The notes below the pieces were generated by a model, which worked only from the letters and a program-made list of their open reading frames with translations, made no database searches and was not told where the DNA came from. Below are positions 26,290 through 39,829 of a stretch of DNA of 64,000 bases, one piece after another. Source of the DNA: Scylla paramamosain. Taxonomy: Eukaryota; Arthropoda; Malacostraca; Decapoda; Portunidae. The DNA lies in contig NC_087185.1 of NCBI RefSeq assembly GCF_035594125.1, positions 9,874,501 to 9,938,500 of the forward strand. Direction: 5' to 3'. A program made the translations under genes and the position numbers. The first letter of the stretch is position 1; every line of letters starts with the position of its first letter.

Positions 26290-27330
26290 GTTGGTTTGCA
26301 TCCGTTTTAGCGTTTTTCTACGTAAAACACTGAGAAGACATGTTTTCAGTAATTTTGCTTTGGATTCCCATATTGAGTGAATTCAATGGTATTCATCGTT
26401 TTGGATCCTAACATGCTAAAAAAAACACTCAAAAGACAGGTTTCTTGTAAAGTCGTTTAATTTCCATATATAGGTGGCTTTGCATGCACTTTAGGGTTTG
26501 GTACATAACAGTCTGAAAAAAAGGTAAAATTACCTTTTTTGATAATGTTCTTTTTTTCCACATAATTTGCCTGAATTTTGCCAGAATTTTGGCATCTTTG
26601 TACCTATGAAGATGAATAACAAAAAAAAAATGCTATTATTTTATTTGTTTATTTTTTTCTCTATAAAGAGTTTTAATTGTGGGTTTTATCTTTTTGGTAC
26701 TTAAAGAACTTAAAAACACTCATAATACACGTTTCTAATAATGTCCTTTCGTTTCCCAAATATAGGGTTCTTTGCATGTATTTAAGCGTTTTTATAGGTA
26801 ACATGATCAAAAACACTCAAAATACATGTTTTTGGTAATGTTTTTTTGTTTCTCCATAAAGGGTGTTTTGCATGCGTTTTAGCGTTTCAATATGTAAGGA
26901 GCTCAAAAACACTTAAAGGCAAGTTCTTGGTAAAATTTGGTTTTATTCCCATGTAATGTGATTGCCCTGCTTTTTAGTGCTTTATTGCCTAACACGCTCA
27001 AAAACACTCAAAAGACACTCTTCTGGTAATGTCTTTTTTTTTTTTTTTCCACATAAAGCTAGTTTCGCATGCAATTTTGGGTTTTTGTAACTAAGAATGT
27101 GAAAAACACTCAAAATACACGCATTTGGTAAGTTTGTTCTGTATCTCAATTAAGAGTGTTATTCATGAGTTTCAGCGTTTTGGTACCTAAGAATCTCAAA
27201 AACACTCATAATGCACGTTTCTCGTAATTTCGCTCTTTTTTTTTTCATATAGGGTGCTTTGCATGCATTTTGGCATTTTTTTTTTCACATAATAGCTAAA
27301 AAAACACTGAAAATACACGCTTTTGGTAAT
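26290..27330 (+). repeat. Satellite flank duplicated with LINE copy 1 (partner at 39830-40877)
   Basis: The satellite immediately before LINE copy 1 matches that before copy 2 through the same succession of monomers. Both include the diverged final monomers (AATGCACGTTTCTCGTAAT; GGTGCTTTGCATGCATTTTGG; AATACACGCTTTTGGTAAT) right up to the same insertion point. The offset between LINE starts is 13547 bp. Confidence 0.8.
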
Positions 27331-28136
27331 AAGAACATAAGAACATAAGAAATAAGTAAATATGCAAGAAGGCATCAGGCCTACAAGTGGCAGTACTTGT
27401 ATAAAATATGCCTACCTATTTCCACCTATCATCCCCACCCATAAATGTGTAATTTTCTCTGCAGTAACAACTGAATTACTACGTCCGTTCCAATCATCTA
27501 CTACTCTCTTTGAGAACCAATTCCTTCCTCTCTCCTTTTTGAACATTAAGTTTTAAGGCTTGAACCCGTTTTTCTTGTTCTATCGTATTTACAGATTCTA
27601 AGAATTTTCCTTATGTTCCCTTTATACCACTAAAAGACTTCTATTAGGTCCACTCTTAACCTACGTCTCTTTAAAGAAAATGTAAATTTAACAGCTTGAA
27701 TATCGTTTCGTAAGGAAATACTCCTTATCCCCTGTATCCTTTTAGTCATTTTCCTTTCTACTGATTCTAATAGACCTTTATCCTTCCTGAGATGTGGTGA
27801 CCAGAACTGGACAGCGTAGTCTAGATGAAGTCTGACCAGCGCGAAATGTAACTTTAATATTACTTCGGGAGTTTTACTTTTAGCACTCCTGAAAATGAAT
27901 CATAATACACTATTTGCTTTGTTTCTGTCCTCTTTCCATTGCTTTCTTAGACGGAGTTCAGATATAACCTTAAATCTCAAATCTTTTTCTTACCCTGAAC
28001 CTACCAGAACTTGGTTGTTCATTGTGTAACTACTGTGTGGGTTTCTTCTACTTACGCTAAGTGCTTTGCATTTGTTGACATTAAACTGCATTTGCTATCT
28101 GTCCGTCCATTCGTTCAACCTACTCAAATCTGCCTG
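27331..28136 (-). mobile_element. CR1-like LINE, copy 1 (3' part only, degenerate)
   Basis: About 0.8 kb, less AT-rich than the satellite, matches 40878 to about 41725 of LINE copy 2 with many substitutions and small indels. On the minus strand it corresponds to the end of the reverse transcriptase palm, the thumb and the C-terminal region, then the 3' untranslated tail. The 3' end (low coordinates) is the 8-bp repeat AAGAACAT / AAGAACAT on the plus strand, TTATGTTC-type on the element strand, typical of CR1 elements. There is no usable reading frame. The element stops at CTGCCTG, where copy 2 continues upstream, so copy 1 lost its 5' part secondarily or was cut by rearrangement. Plus-strand frames at 27362 and 28011 are antisense shadows. 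Confidence 0.88.
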
Positions 28137-28154
28137 TTATTTTGCCTGTTATTT
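28131..28154. repeat. 12-bp tandem duplication at LINE copy 1 breakpoint
   Basis: TGCCTGTTATTT occurs twice head to tail (28131-28142, 28143-28154) exactly where homology to LINE copy 2 ends and satellite resumes. This is filler of the sort left by end joining or slipped repair. Confidence 0.8.
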
Positions 28155-28824
28155 TGTAATGTTATTTTGCATTTCTATATAAAGTGCTTTCCATGCTATT
28201 TAGCGTTTTCGTGCCTAACACGCTGAAAAATACATTAAAACACATTTCTTACACTGTTGTTTAATTTTCTCGTATAGCGAGCAAGCATTATGGTGTTTTG
28301 CTACCTGACAATGTGAAAAAAAAACATTCAAATTACACGATTTTGGTAATGTTTTTCTCTTTCTCCATACAGTGTGCTTCTCATTTATTTTAGCGTTTTG
28401 GTACCTAAGAAGCTGAAAAAAAACATAATACACGTTTTTTGTCATATCCTTTTATTTCCTCATATAGGCTCTTTTTGGTGCTTTGGTATCTAACAGGGTG
28501 TTTGCATGTATTTTGACATTATAGTTCGTAAGAACCTAAAAAAAACACTCTAAAGAGACGTTTTAGTAGTTTTGTATTCCCCTATAGGGTGATTTTGTTG
28601 CTTCTTACTGATTTGATGCCTAACACGCTCAAAAAATAACAAAAGACAAGTTTCTAGTGATTTCGTTTCATTTCTTCATATAGGTTGCTTTACATGCATG
28701 TTGCCATTTTGGTGCCATGGTGCATGGTGCCATGCTTTTTAGCGTTTTGGTGCCTAACACGCCAATAAACATTCAAAAGGCACTTTTCTGGAAATCGAGT
28801 TTCCTTTTCTCATTTAGGGTACAA

Positions 28825-29330
28825 AAACATGTATTAGTAGTGTTTTCGAAAACGCCAAAGTGCATGCAAAGTAAGCTATACTGGAGAAACAAACAAAAAC
28901 GTGTCTTTTGAGTGTTTTCAGCTTTTTACGTACCAAAACACTATAATGTATAGAAAAGAAACTTCATGGAGAAACAGAATAATATTGCCAAAAACGTGTA
29001 TTTTGAATGTTTTTCAGCTTATTACGTACCAATACGCAAAAAATTCATCCATTTCACCCTCTATAGGGTAAGGAGACGACATTCCCAGAAAAAAAAAAAA
29101 AAAGTTATTTCGAGGCTTTTCAGCGTTAGGCAACTCTAAAGAGCATGGAAGACACTCTATATAAAAATCAAAACAACATTATCAAAATGGTGTCTTTTTG
29201 AGTGTTTTTGAGCTTCTTACGTTCCAAAATGCTAAAACGCGTACACAATAGCCTTTATCGGGAGACATTACCAAAAACGTATGATTTAAGCGTTTTCTAG
29301 CTTTTTAGAAACCAAAACGCCTAAATGGAT
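28825..29330 (-). repeat. Inverted monomers in the diverged domain
   Basis: About five monomers read in minus orientation (GTACCAAAAC, CCAAAAACGTG, GAGAAACAGAATAATATTGC). Plus orientation holds before about 28820 and resumes at GCTAATCACGTGTTTCAG near 29332. A perfect 12-bp palindrome, GTTTTCGAAAAC (28842-28853), lies next to the left switch point. Confidence 0.75.
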
Positions 29331-31915
29331 GTGCTAATCACGTGTTTCAGTATTTTATTACCTAAAAAGCTCAAAAACACTTATAATATACGTTTTTGGT
29401 AATGTTGTTCTGTTTTTTATATATGGTATTCTGTATAGATTGTCGTACCCATTTGTTTGGTTAATGCTTTTTTCTCCATATAGAGTGATATTCACGTGTT
29501 TTAGTGTTTTCGTACATAAGATGTTGAAAAACACTCATAATAATATTTTTTCTTAATAACTTTTCGTTTCTCAATGTCCGTTAATTTGTGTGCATTTTGG
29601 CGTTTTCGTACCCAACAAGCTCAAAAACACTCAAAACACATATTTTTGGTAATGTTCTATTTCACCATAAAGGATGTTTTGCACGCTTTTTAGAAATTCG
29701 GTACGTAAGAAGCTCAAAAACATTCAAAAGACACGTATTCGATGTTATATATATTTTTTTTCCTATATAGAGTGTTTTCCGTTTTTTTTTTTTTGTGGGG
29801 TTGGTTTCTAATATGGTCAAAACACTCAAATGACACGTTTCCGGTAATATCATTCTTTACAAATAGTGTGCTGTCTGCATTTCGGCGTTTTGGTAGCTAA
29901 TGATCGGGAAAACTCTCAAAACACGCGTTTATAGTAATGTTGTCCTCTTTCTCCATAAAGGGTGTTTTTCATGCGTTTTAGAGTTTTAGTACGTAAGAAA
30001 CTGAAAAACACTCAAAAGACAAGTTTTTGTTAATATTGATTGCTTTTCCTATACAGGTTGTCTTGCATGCACTTTGGTGTTTTTGTATCTAACAAGCTCA
30101 AAAACACTCAGCATACAAGTTTTTCGTAATGTTGGTCTGTTTTTTTTTTTTTTTTATGTATGGTGTTCACTATGCTTTTAGGCGTTTTGGTACCTATCAT
30201 GGGAAAAAAAACTCATAAAGTACGCTTTTGGTAATGTTGTTTTGTTTCTGCAAATATAGTATTATTCACGTGTTTTAGACTTTTGGTATCTATGAAGCTG
30301 AAAAAGACATAATACACCTTTATGTTAATATCGTTTGTTTTACCTATATAGGGTAATTTGCATACATTTTGGAGTTTTGTTACCTAACAAGCTAAAAAAA
30401 AATCTCAGATCATACGTTTTTGCTAATATTGTTTTGGACGTCTTTTATCGTTTTGGTACGTAAGAAGCTCAAAAACACTCGATTTTGTTAATGTTATCTT
30501 GTTTTGCCATATAGGGTGTTTTCCTTGCTTTTTTAGCGTTTTGCTGCCTAATACGCTCAAAACACCTAAATGACAAGTTTCTGGTGGTTTTGCTACTGGT
30601 TTTGTTAATGTTTTTTTTTGTTTCTCTCTCTCATATAGAGTAATATTAACGTGTTTTAGCGTTTTGGTACATAAAAAAAAAATTAAAACACTCATAATAC
30701 ACGTTTCTGTTAATATCGTTTCGTTTCCTTAAATATGGTTCTTAGCATGCAATATGGGGTCTAGTACCTAACAAGTTACACTGAAATAAGAATACACTGA
30801 AATAAGAATTTTTTGCTAAAGTTTCCCATAAATGTTTCTTTGCTAAAATTTTAGCGTTTTGTACGCTCAAAAAAACACTAAAAAGAAACGTTTTTGACAA
30901 TGTTGTTTTCTTTTCTCATATAGAGCTATTTCCATGCTTTTTAGCTTTTTGTTGAATAATTTGCTCGAAAATTCCCAAATGACACGTTACAGGTACTATC
31001 TTTTAGTTACTCCAGACAAGGTATTCTACATGCATTCTGTCGTTTTGGTACCTAACTAACTTAAAAACACTTAAAACACACGTTTTTGTTAATGTTCTAT
31101 TTCTCAGTAAAGTGCGTTTTGCATCACTTTTAGAGTTTCGGTGCGTACGAAGCTGAAAAACACTCAAAAGATATGTTTTTGGTAATGTTGTTTTTTTTTC
31201 TCTCTCTCTCTTCTTCTATAGGATGCTTTGCATGTACTTTGGCGTTTTGATAACTAACAAACTCAAAAATATTCATAATACATGTTTGTGATCATGTTCT
31301 GTTTCTTCACATAGGGTGCTTTATATGTATTTTGGCGTTTTGGTCCCTAACATGGGGAAAAGTACCCATAATACACGTTTTTCGTAATGATGTTCTGTTT
31401 CTTCATATAGAATGCTATTTATGTGTTTTGGCGTTTCGTTACATAAGAAGCTGAAAAACAGCGTTAATATCTTTTCTTTTCCCCATATCTGAAACTTTGC
31501 ATGCATTTTGGCGATTAGTTATCTAACAAGCTCAAAAACACTCAAACACACGGTTTTTGCTAATATTGTTGCTTTTTTTTCATAAATTGTTATCGTTTTG
31601 GTACGTAAGAAGCTCAAGAGCACACAAAGGTCACGTTTTTGTTGAAGTTGTTTCGTTTTCCTATATAGGGTATTTTCCATGTTTTTTTTTTTTTAGCGTT
31701 TTGCTGCCTAATACCCTAAAAAAAAAAAAACACTTAAATGACACGTTTTTGGAAATGTTTCGTTACTTCATATAGGGCGCTCTGCATGCATTTTGGCGTT
31801 TTACTACTTATTACGGTGATAATACACATTGCTGTTATTTTTTTTTTCTCCACAAACAGTGTTTTCCATGCGTTTTACCGTTTTAGTACGTAAGCTGAAA
31901 AACACTCGACACATT

Positions 31916-32166
<251 letters not shown>

Positions 32167-35100
32167 TTTTGAGTGTTTTCAGCTTCATATGTACCAAAAC
32201 GTTAATGCATGTTCCGTTTCCTTTCCACATATAGTATGGTTTAGATGCACTGAAAATACATGTTTTTGGAAATGGTGTTCGGTTTTTCCACATAGCAGGT
32301 ATTCACACGTTTTAGCGTTTTGGTAGCAAAGAAACTCAAAACATACATAATATACGTTTCTCATAAATTTCTTTCTTTTCTCCATATGGGGTGATTTTCA
32401 AAGATTTTAGCGTTTTGGTACTTAATGTGAAAAAAAACACTCAAAAAGCACATTTTTGGTAATTTTATTATCTTTCATCCTTTTTAGCGTTTTGGTATCT
32501 AAAAAGCTCTAAAACTCTCATAATACATGGTTCTTGAAATATGTTTTTTTTTTTCGTTTCCTAATAGTGCTTTCCATGCATTTTTTTTTTCTACGTAACA
32601 GGCTCAAAAACATTCAAAATACAATTTTTTTCTGTTTCTCTGTCAAGCGTGTTTTGCATGTGTTTTAGGGTCTTAGTAGGTAAGTACCTCAAAAACACTC
32701 AAAAGTTACATGGTTTCATTTCCTATATAGTGAGCTTTCGATCCTTTTCGCGTTTTCGTGCCAAGCATGGCTATAAACATTCAAAAGACATGTTACTGGA
32801 AATGTCGTTTCGTTGCCCAGTACATGGTGCTTCACATACATTTTAGCGTTTTAGTACATAACATTGTGAAAAAAAAAAAAAACCCAAAATACACTTTTTT
32901 GGTAATTTTGATCTTTTTATTCATATAGAGTGCTATTCGTATTTAGGTACCTAAGAAGCTCTAAAACACTCAAATTACTCGTTTCTCGTAATATCTTTTC
33001 GATTCATTATATAGGATACTTTGCATCCATTTTGACTTTTTCTATGTAACAAGCTCAAAAACTCTAAACACACGTTTTTTGATAAAGTTGTTCTGTTCCC
33101 CATAAAGGGTATTTTACATGTGTTTTAGCGTTTTGGTACATAACTAGCTCAAAAACACTCAAAATACACGTTTTTGGTTAAGTCGTTTTGTTTTTCCATA
33201 TTTGGTGCTTTGCATTCTTTTAGTCTTTTGGTGCTCAACACGTTCATAAACACTGAAAAGATACGTTCCTTTAACAATGTTAAAAACGCTTAAAAACATG
33301 TTTTTGATAATGTTGTTCTGTTTCTCCATGAAGAGTGCTATTCACAAGCATTAGCGTTTTGGTACCTAAGAAACTAAAAAAAAAAAAAACTGTACATTTC
33401 TCAAAATATACTTTCTTTTTTCCATATATGGTGCTTTGCAATCATTTTGGCGTTTTTTTTAGATAACAAGCTAAAAAGACTCAAAATTCACGTTATTGTT
33501 TCTCCACAAATTCTGTATGCGTTTTAACGTTTTGGTACGTAAGAAGCTCAAAAACACTCAAAAGACACTTTCTTGGTGATGTTTTTATTCCCATATAGGG
33601 TTATTCCCCTGCTATCTGGCGGTTTGGTGCCTACCACTCTCAAAAACATTCAAAACACATCTTTTCTCGTAATGTCCTTTCGTATCCGCACATAGGAGCC
33701 TTTGGTCCTATAATAATACACGTGTCTCGTAATGTCCTTTTGTTTCTCCATATAGAGTGCTTTCCATGCATTCTGGCGTTTTTGTAAGGAAAAGAAAAAA
33801 AAATTTCTTTTTTTGTAATGTTATTCTTTTCTCTATAAAGGGTGTTTTACATGCGTTTTAAGGATTTTGAAAATATTCAAAAGACACGTTTTTGGTGATG
33901 TTTTGTATTCCCATATCCGGTGTTTTGAATGCTATTTAGCTTTTTGTTGGTTAATACGCTGAAAATCACGCAAAAGACGTTTCTGGAATTATAGTTTCAT
34001 TTCTCTATATAGGGAATTTTGCATCCATTTTGGCGTTTTGGTACCTAACACTGTAAATAATATTTTAATTACACGTTTTTGGTAATGTCATTTTTCTCCA
34101 TAGAACGCTATTTATGCGTATTAGCGTTTTGGTACCTAAGAAGCTCTAAAACACTTATAATACACGTTTTTCGTAATGTCCTTTAGTTTCGCCATATAAC
34201 ATAACATGGTAAAAAACACTCAAAAACCACGTTTTTGGTAATGTTAGTATGTTTCTTCATTAAGAGTGCTATTCAGTTGATTTAATGTTTTGTACTTTAA
34301 GAAACTCAGACACTCATAATACACATTTCTCGTAATTTCCTTTCGTAACTTCGTAATTTCGTAATTTCCTTTCCTTTTCGTTTCCCCTTTGCATGTTTTT
34401 TGGTGTTTTTGTATGTAACAAGCTCAAAACACTCAAAATACACGTTTTTGGTGATGTTATTCTGTTCCTCCATAAAAGGTGTTTTGGATGTGTTTTAGCA
34501 TTTTGGAACGTAAGAAGCAAACAATTGATAGACACGTTTTTGGTGATGTTATGTTGTATTCTCATATAGGATACTTTCCATGCTAATTAAGATGTATTAA
34601 AAAAATACAAAATTCATTTTTTCTTGTCATGTCGTTTCATTTACCCCTGTAGAGGAATTTGCAAACACTTTTGCATTTTATAACCTAACAATGTGAAAAA
34701 CACTCAAATTGCACGTTTTTTTTCGTAATTATATACTGTTTCTCCAAACAGTGTGCTACTCATGCGTTTTAGCGTTTTCGAGCCTAAAAAGCGCAAAATC
34801 ACTCATAATACACGTTTCTCGTTTCCCCATATAGGATGCTTTTGCATGCATTTTGTCGTTTCGGTACCTGAGATGGTTATAAATACACACACACACACAA
34901 ACAAAAAAAAAAATCTTTTCATCATTAAGAGTGCTGTTCACGCTTTGTAGCGTTTTAATAGCTAAGAAACTCAAAAACACTCATAATACGTGTTTTTGTA
35001 ATGTCGTTTTGCTTCATCATATAGGGTGCTTTGGATGCATTTTGGTCTTTTTGTACGTAAGAAGCTGAAAAACACTAGAAATAGCCGTTTTTTTTTATTT

Positions 35101-35189
35101 TATTATTATTATTTTTTTTTATGAAATACACGTTACTTTATGATAGTTGTTTTGCACGCATTTTAGCGTTTTGGCACATACAGAACTAA

Positions 35190-35696
35190 AAACTAAAATT
35201 ACTAAAAACGTTTATTTTGAGTGTTTTCACAATTTTATGCACCAAAACGTCAAAATGCCTCTATGAGAAAATGAAACGACATTTCCAGAAACATGTCTTT
35301 TGAGTGTTGATGAACGTGGTAGGTACCAAAGTTATAAAAAGCATGGAAAGCTACCTATATGAAAGAACAAGACAACCCAAAATTTATCTTTTGGGTATTT
35401 TCAGCTACTTACGTACCATAACGCTGAGATGTATGCAAAACACCCTTTATTACCATAAACATTTTTTTTTCTTTTTACATATAAAAAGAAACATAAATGC
35501 ATGTAAAATACTTTGCAAGGGGAAACGAAAAGACATTAGAAGAAACTTTCATAATGAGTGTTTTTTTTTTTTTTTTATTTCTAAGGTATCAAGACCTATT
35601 TGACACATTCAAGAGCACTCTATATGGAGAAAAGAACAAGATTACAAAAATGTGCTTTTTGAGTGTTTTTAACATTGTTAGGTAGGAAAACACTCT
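35190..35696 (-). repeat. Inverted monomers at the right edge of the diverged domain
   Basis: From about 35190 (ACTAAAAACGTTTATTTTG) to 35696 the monomers read in minus orientation, with GCACCAAAACGTC and GTACCATAACGC marking monomer joints. The right end coincides with AACACTCT-ATAA-AGAGTGTT (35689-35708), an 8-bp inverted repeat formed where minus satellite meets the plus-oriented d' start ATAAAGAGTGTTATT. Confidence 0.78.
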
Positions 35697-36440
35697 ATAA
35701 AGAGTGTTATTTATGGGTTTTAGCTTTTTCATACATAACGAACTTAAAAAAAAACTCATAATACACGTTTCTAGTAACATCCTTTCATTTTCCAAACATA
35801 GGGTTCTTTGCATGTATTTAGGCGTTTTTATAGGTAACATGATCAAAAACACTCAAAATACATGTTTCTGGTAATGTTATTCTGTTTCTCTATAAAGGGT
35901 GTTTTGCATACGTTTTAGCGTTTTAGTATGTAAGAAGCTCAAAAACACTTAAAGGCAGGTTCTTGGTAAAAGTTGGTTTTATTCCCATATAATGTGATTG
36001 CCCTCCTTTTTAGTGCTTTATTGCCTATCACGCTCAAAAACACTCAAAAGACACTTTTCTGGAAATGTCATTATTTTCCCATATAAAGCTAGTTTCGCAT
36101 GCAATTTTTGGTTTTGGTAACTTAGAATGTGAAAAGCACTCAAAATACATGCATTTGGTAAGGTTGTTCTGTATTCTCAATTAAGAGTGTTATTTCTGAG
36201 CTTCAGCATTTTGGTATCTAAGAAACTTCTCCATATACATCGAGTTTTTGCGATTTTTGCCTTGTGGCTGTTGTGAAACTATAAAACACTCATTATACAC
36301 GTTTCTCGTAATGTCCTTTTGTATCCCAATATAGAGTGCTTTCCATCCATTTTCGCGTTTTTTTAAGGTAAGAAGCTCAAAAACACTCAAAATATACCTT
36401 TTTGGTAATGTTATTCTATTTCTCCATATTCGTTGGTTTG

Positions 36441-36592
36441 CGAGAAACATGTATTACGAGTGTTTTTAAGTTCTTTAAGTACCATTTAGCTAAAACCCAT
36501 AAATAACACTGTTTATAGAAAGAAACTAATAAAAAGATAGGAATTTATTTATTTTGTTTATTCATCTTCATAGGTACCAAGATGCCAAAATT
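36441..36592 (-). repeat. Left arm of a perfect 152-bp inverted repeat
   Basis: Exact reverse complement of 36876-37027, base for base on my reading, covering the end of c', the poly(A)/T block and most of d' including local variants (GCTAAATGGTACTTAAAG; GATAGGAATTTATTTATT) not seen in other units. It interrupts e'' at GGTTTG and joins a' at TTTAGCGTTTTTC. Spacer to the right arm is 283 bp. Confidence 0.95.
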
Positions 36593-36875
36593 TTAGCGTT
36601 TTTCTACGTAAAACACTGAAAAGACACTTTTTCAGTAATTTTGTGATGGATTCCCACATTGAGTGACTTCCATATTATTTATCGTTTTGGTGCCTAACTT
36701 GCTGGAAAAAAAAAAAACACAAAAGACTGGTTTCTGGTAAAGTCGTATAATTTCCCCATGTAGGTGGCTTTGCGTGCACTTTAGGGTTTGGTACATAACA
36801 GTCCGAAAAAAAAGCTAAAATTAAATTTTTTTCATAATTTTCTTTTTTCACATAATTTTCCTGAATTTTTGTCAG

Positions 36876-37027
36876 AATTTTGGCATCTTGGTACCTATGA
36901 AGATGAATAAACAAAATAAATAAATTCCTATCTTTTTATTAGTTTCTTTCTATAAACAGTGTTATTTATGGGTTTTAGCTAAATGGTACTTAAAGAACTT
37001 AAAAACACTCGTAATACATGTTTCTCG
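36876..37027 (+). repeat. Right arm (source) of the 152-bp inverted repeat
   Basis: This copy is in its normal place in the ten-mer (c' end to d'), so it is the probable template; the copy at 36441 is the insertion. Perfect identity in a fast-diverging satellite argues for a recent event. Confidence 0.93.
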
Positions 37028-38500
37028 AAATGTCCTTTAATTTCCCAAACATAAGGGTTTTTGCATGTATTTAAGCGTTTTTGTAGGTAACATGATCAAA
37101 AACACTCAAAATACATGGTTTTTGGTAATGTTATTCTGTTTCTCCATAAAGGGTGTTTTGCATTCGTTTTAGCGTTTTGGTATATAAGGAGCTCAAAAAC
37201 ACTTAAAGGCAAGTTCTTAGTAAAAGTTAGTTTTATTCCCATGTAATGTGATTGCCCTGCTTTTAAGTGCGTTATTGCCTATCATGCTAAAAAAAAACAC
37301 TTAAAAGACACTTTTCTGGTAATGTCATTTTTTTCCCACATGAAGCTACTTTTACATAAAATTTGGGGTTTTGGTAACTAAGAATGTGAAAAACACTCAA
37401 AATACACGCATTTGGCAAGGTTGTTCTGTTTCTCAATTAAGAGTGTTATTCAGGAGTTTCAGCATTTTGGTATCTAAGGAACTTCTCCATATATATGAGT
37501 TTTTGCGTTTTTTGCCTTGTGATTCTTGAGAATCTATAAAACACTCATGATACACGTCTCTCGTAATGTCCTTTTCTTAACCAATAGAGAGAGCTTTGCA
37601 TCCATTTTCGCGTTTTTTGTAAGTAAAAAGCTCAAAAAACACTCAAATTATACTTTTTTGGTAATCTTATTCTATTTCTTCATATTGGTTGGTTTGCATC
37701 CGTTTTATCGTTTTTCTACGTAAAACACGAAAAAGACACGTTTAAAGTAATTTTGTTTTGGATTCCCACATAGAATGACTTTAATATTATTTATTGTTTT
37801 GGTGACTAACATGCTGAAAAACACTAGAAACACAGGTTTCTCGTAAGGTCGTTTAATTTCCCCATATAGTTGGCTTTGCATGCACTTCATGGTTTGGTAC
37901 ATAACAGTCCGAAAAAAAAAAAAATCTTTTTTGATAATGTTCTTTTTACACATAATTTCCCTGAATTTTTCCTGAATTTTGGCATGTCAGTACCTATGAA
38001 GAAGAATAAAAAAAAAAATCCTATTTTTTTTAGTTATTTCTTCATTATTTTTCGCTAGGAAGAGGTTTTAGCTTTTTGGTACTTATGGAACTTAAAAACA
38101 CGCATAATACACGTTTCTCGTAATGTCCTTTCGTTTCCCAGACATAGGGTTCTTTGCATGTATCTAAGCGTTTTTAGAGGTAACATGATCAAAAACACTC
38201 AAAATACATGTTTTTGGTAATGTTAATCTGTTTCTCCATAAAGGGTGTTTTGCATGTGTTTTAGCGTTTTGGTATATAAAGGCAAGTTCTTGGTAAAAGT
38301 TGGTTTTATTCCCATGTAATGTGATTGCCCTCCTTTTTAGTGCTTTATTCCCTAACTCTCTCAAAAACCCTCAAAAGACACTTTTCTGATTGTCATTTTT
38401 TTCCCACATAAAGCTAGTTTCGCATGCAATTTGGGGTTCTAGTAACTAAGAATGTGAAAAACACTCAAAATACACGCATTTAGTAATGTTATTCTGTTTC

Positions 38501-38552
38501 TTAATTAAGAATAATTAATTATTAATTAATTAAGAATAATTAATTAATTATT
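38501..38552. repeat. TTAATTAA-rich low-complexity insertion
   Basis: At the c''/d'' junction, where other units read CTCAATTAAGAGTGTTATTC, this unit has repeated TTAATTAA and AAGAATAATTAATT motifs before TTCAGGAG. It is a local palindromic expansion of the resident AATTAA. Confidence 0.85.
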
Positions 38553-39829
38553 CAGGAGTTTCAGCATTTTGGTATCTAAGAAACTTCTCCATATACACTA
38601 GTTTTTGCGTTTTTTGCCTCGTGGTTCTTGTGAAACTATAAAACACTCATTATACATGTTTCTCTTAATGTCTTTTTGATTCCCAATATAGAGTGCTTTG
38701 CATCCATTTTCGCGTTTTTTTTTTGTTGGTTACAAGCTCAAAAACACTTAAAATATACCTTTTTGGTAATGTTATTCTATTTCTTCATATTGGTCTGTTT
38801 GCATCCGCTTTAGCGTTTTTTACGTAAAACACTGAAAAGACGTTTTCAGTAATTTTGTTTTGGATTCCCATATAGAGTGACTTCCATATTATTTATCATT
38901 TTGGTGCCTAACATGCTGAAAAACACTCAAAAGACAGTTTTCTTATAAAGTCGTTTAATTTCCCCATATAGATGGCTTTGCATGCACTTTAGGGTTTAGT
39001 ACATAACAGTCCGAAAAAAAAAGATAAAATTAACTTTTTTGATAATGTTCTTTTATCCACATAATTTCCCTAAATTTTAACAAAATTTTGGCATCTCGGT
39101 ACCTATGAAGATGAATAACAAAAAAAAAAAATATTTTCATTTATTTCATTTATTTATTTTTTATTTTTTTATTTCTTTATAAAGTGTTATTTGTGGGTTT
39201 TAGCTTTTTGGTATTTAAGTAACTTAAAAACACTTATAATACACGTTTCTCGTAATGTCCTTTCGTTTCCCAAACAGGATTCTTTGCATGTATTTAAGCG
39301 TTTTCATAGGTAACATGATCAAAAACACTCAAAATACATGTTTTTTGTAATGTTATTGTGTTTCTCCATAAAGGATTTTTTGCATTCGTTTTAGCTCAAA
39401 AATATTTAACGGCAAGTTCTTGGTAAAAGTTTGTTATATTCACATGTAATGTGATTTCCTTTCTTTTAAGTACTTTATTGCCTAACACGCTCATAAACAC
39501 TCAAAAGACATTTTCTGGCAATATAATTTTTTCCCCACATAAACCTAGTTTCGTATGCAATTTCGTGTTTTGGTAACTAACCATGTAAAAAACACTCAAA
39601 ATACACGCATTTGTTAAAGTTGTTCTGTATCTCAATCAAGAGTGTTATTCATGAGTTTCAGCATTTTGGTATCTAAGAAACTTTTGCCTTGTAGTTGTTG
39701 TGAAACTATAAAACACTCATTATACAGGTTTCTCGTAATGTCCTTTTGTTTCCCAATATAGAGTGCTTTGCATTAATTTTCGCGTTTTTTGTAGGTAACA
39801 GGCTCAAAAACACTCAAAATATACCTTTT

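Larger units (their letters stand above)
18100..27330 (+). repeat. Ten-mer higher-order satellite array, plus orientation
   Basis: Units begin near 18265, 19499, 20641, 21740, 22849, 24120, 25212 and 26304; c' landmarks lie near 18546, 19785, 20926, 22024, 23144, 24404, 25480 and 26592. Two long intervals (1239 and 1260) come from internal back-jumps: near 19030 c'' is followed by another a''/b'' piece, and near 23628 c'' runs into a poly(T) tract and then a''-b''-c'' again. At about 18222 b'' jumps to e''. The last ~240 bp before the LINE carry diverged monomers (GGCATTTTTTTTTTCACATA) shared with 40.65-40.88 kb. Confidence 0.92.

Noticed and set aside
27362..27556. Plus-strand frame in LINE copy 1
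   Set aside because: Antisense to the LINE; the matching sequence in copy 2 is coding on the minus strand.
28725..28735. GGTGCCATGGTGCATGGTGCCAT as a regulatory palindrome
   Set aside because: Better read as three slipped copies of GGTGC(C)AT in one monomer; no further support.
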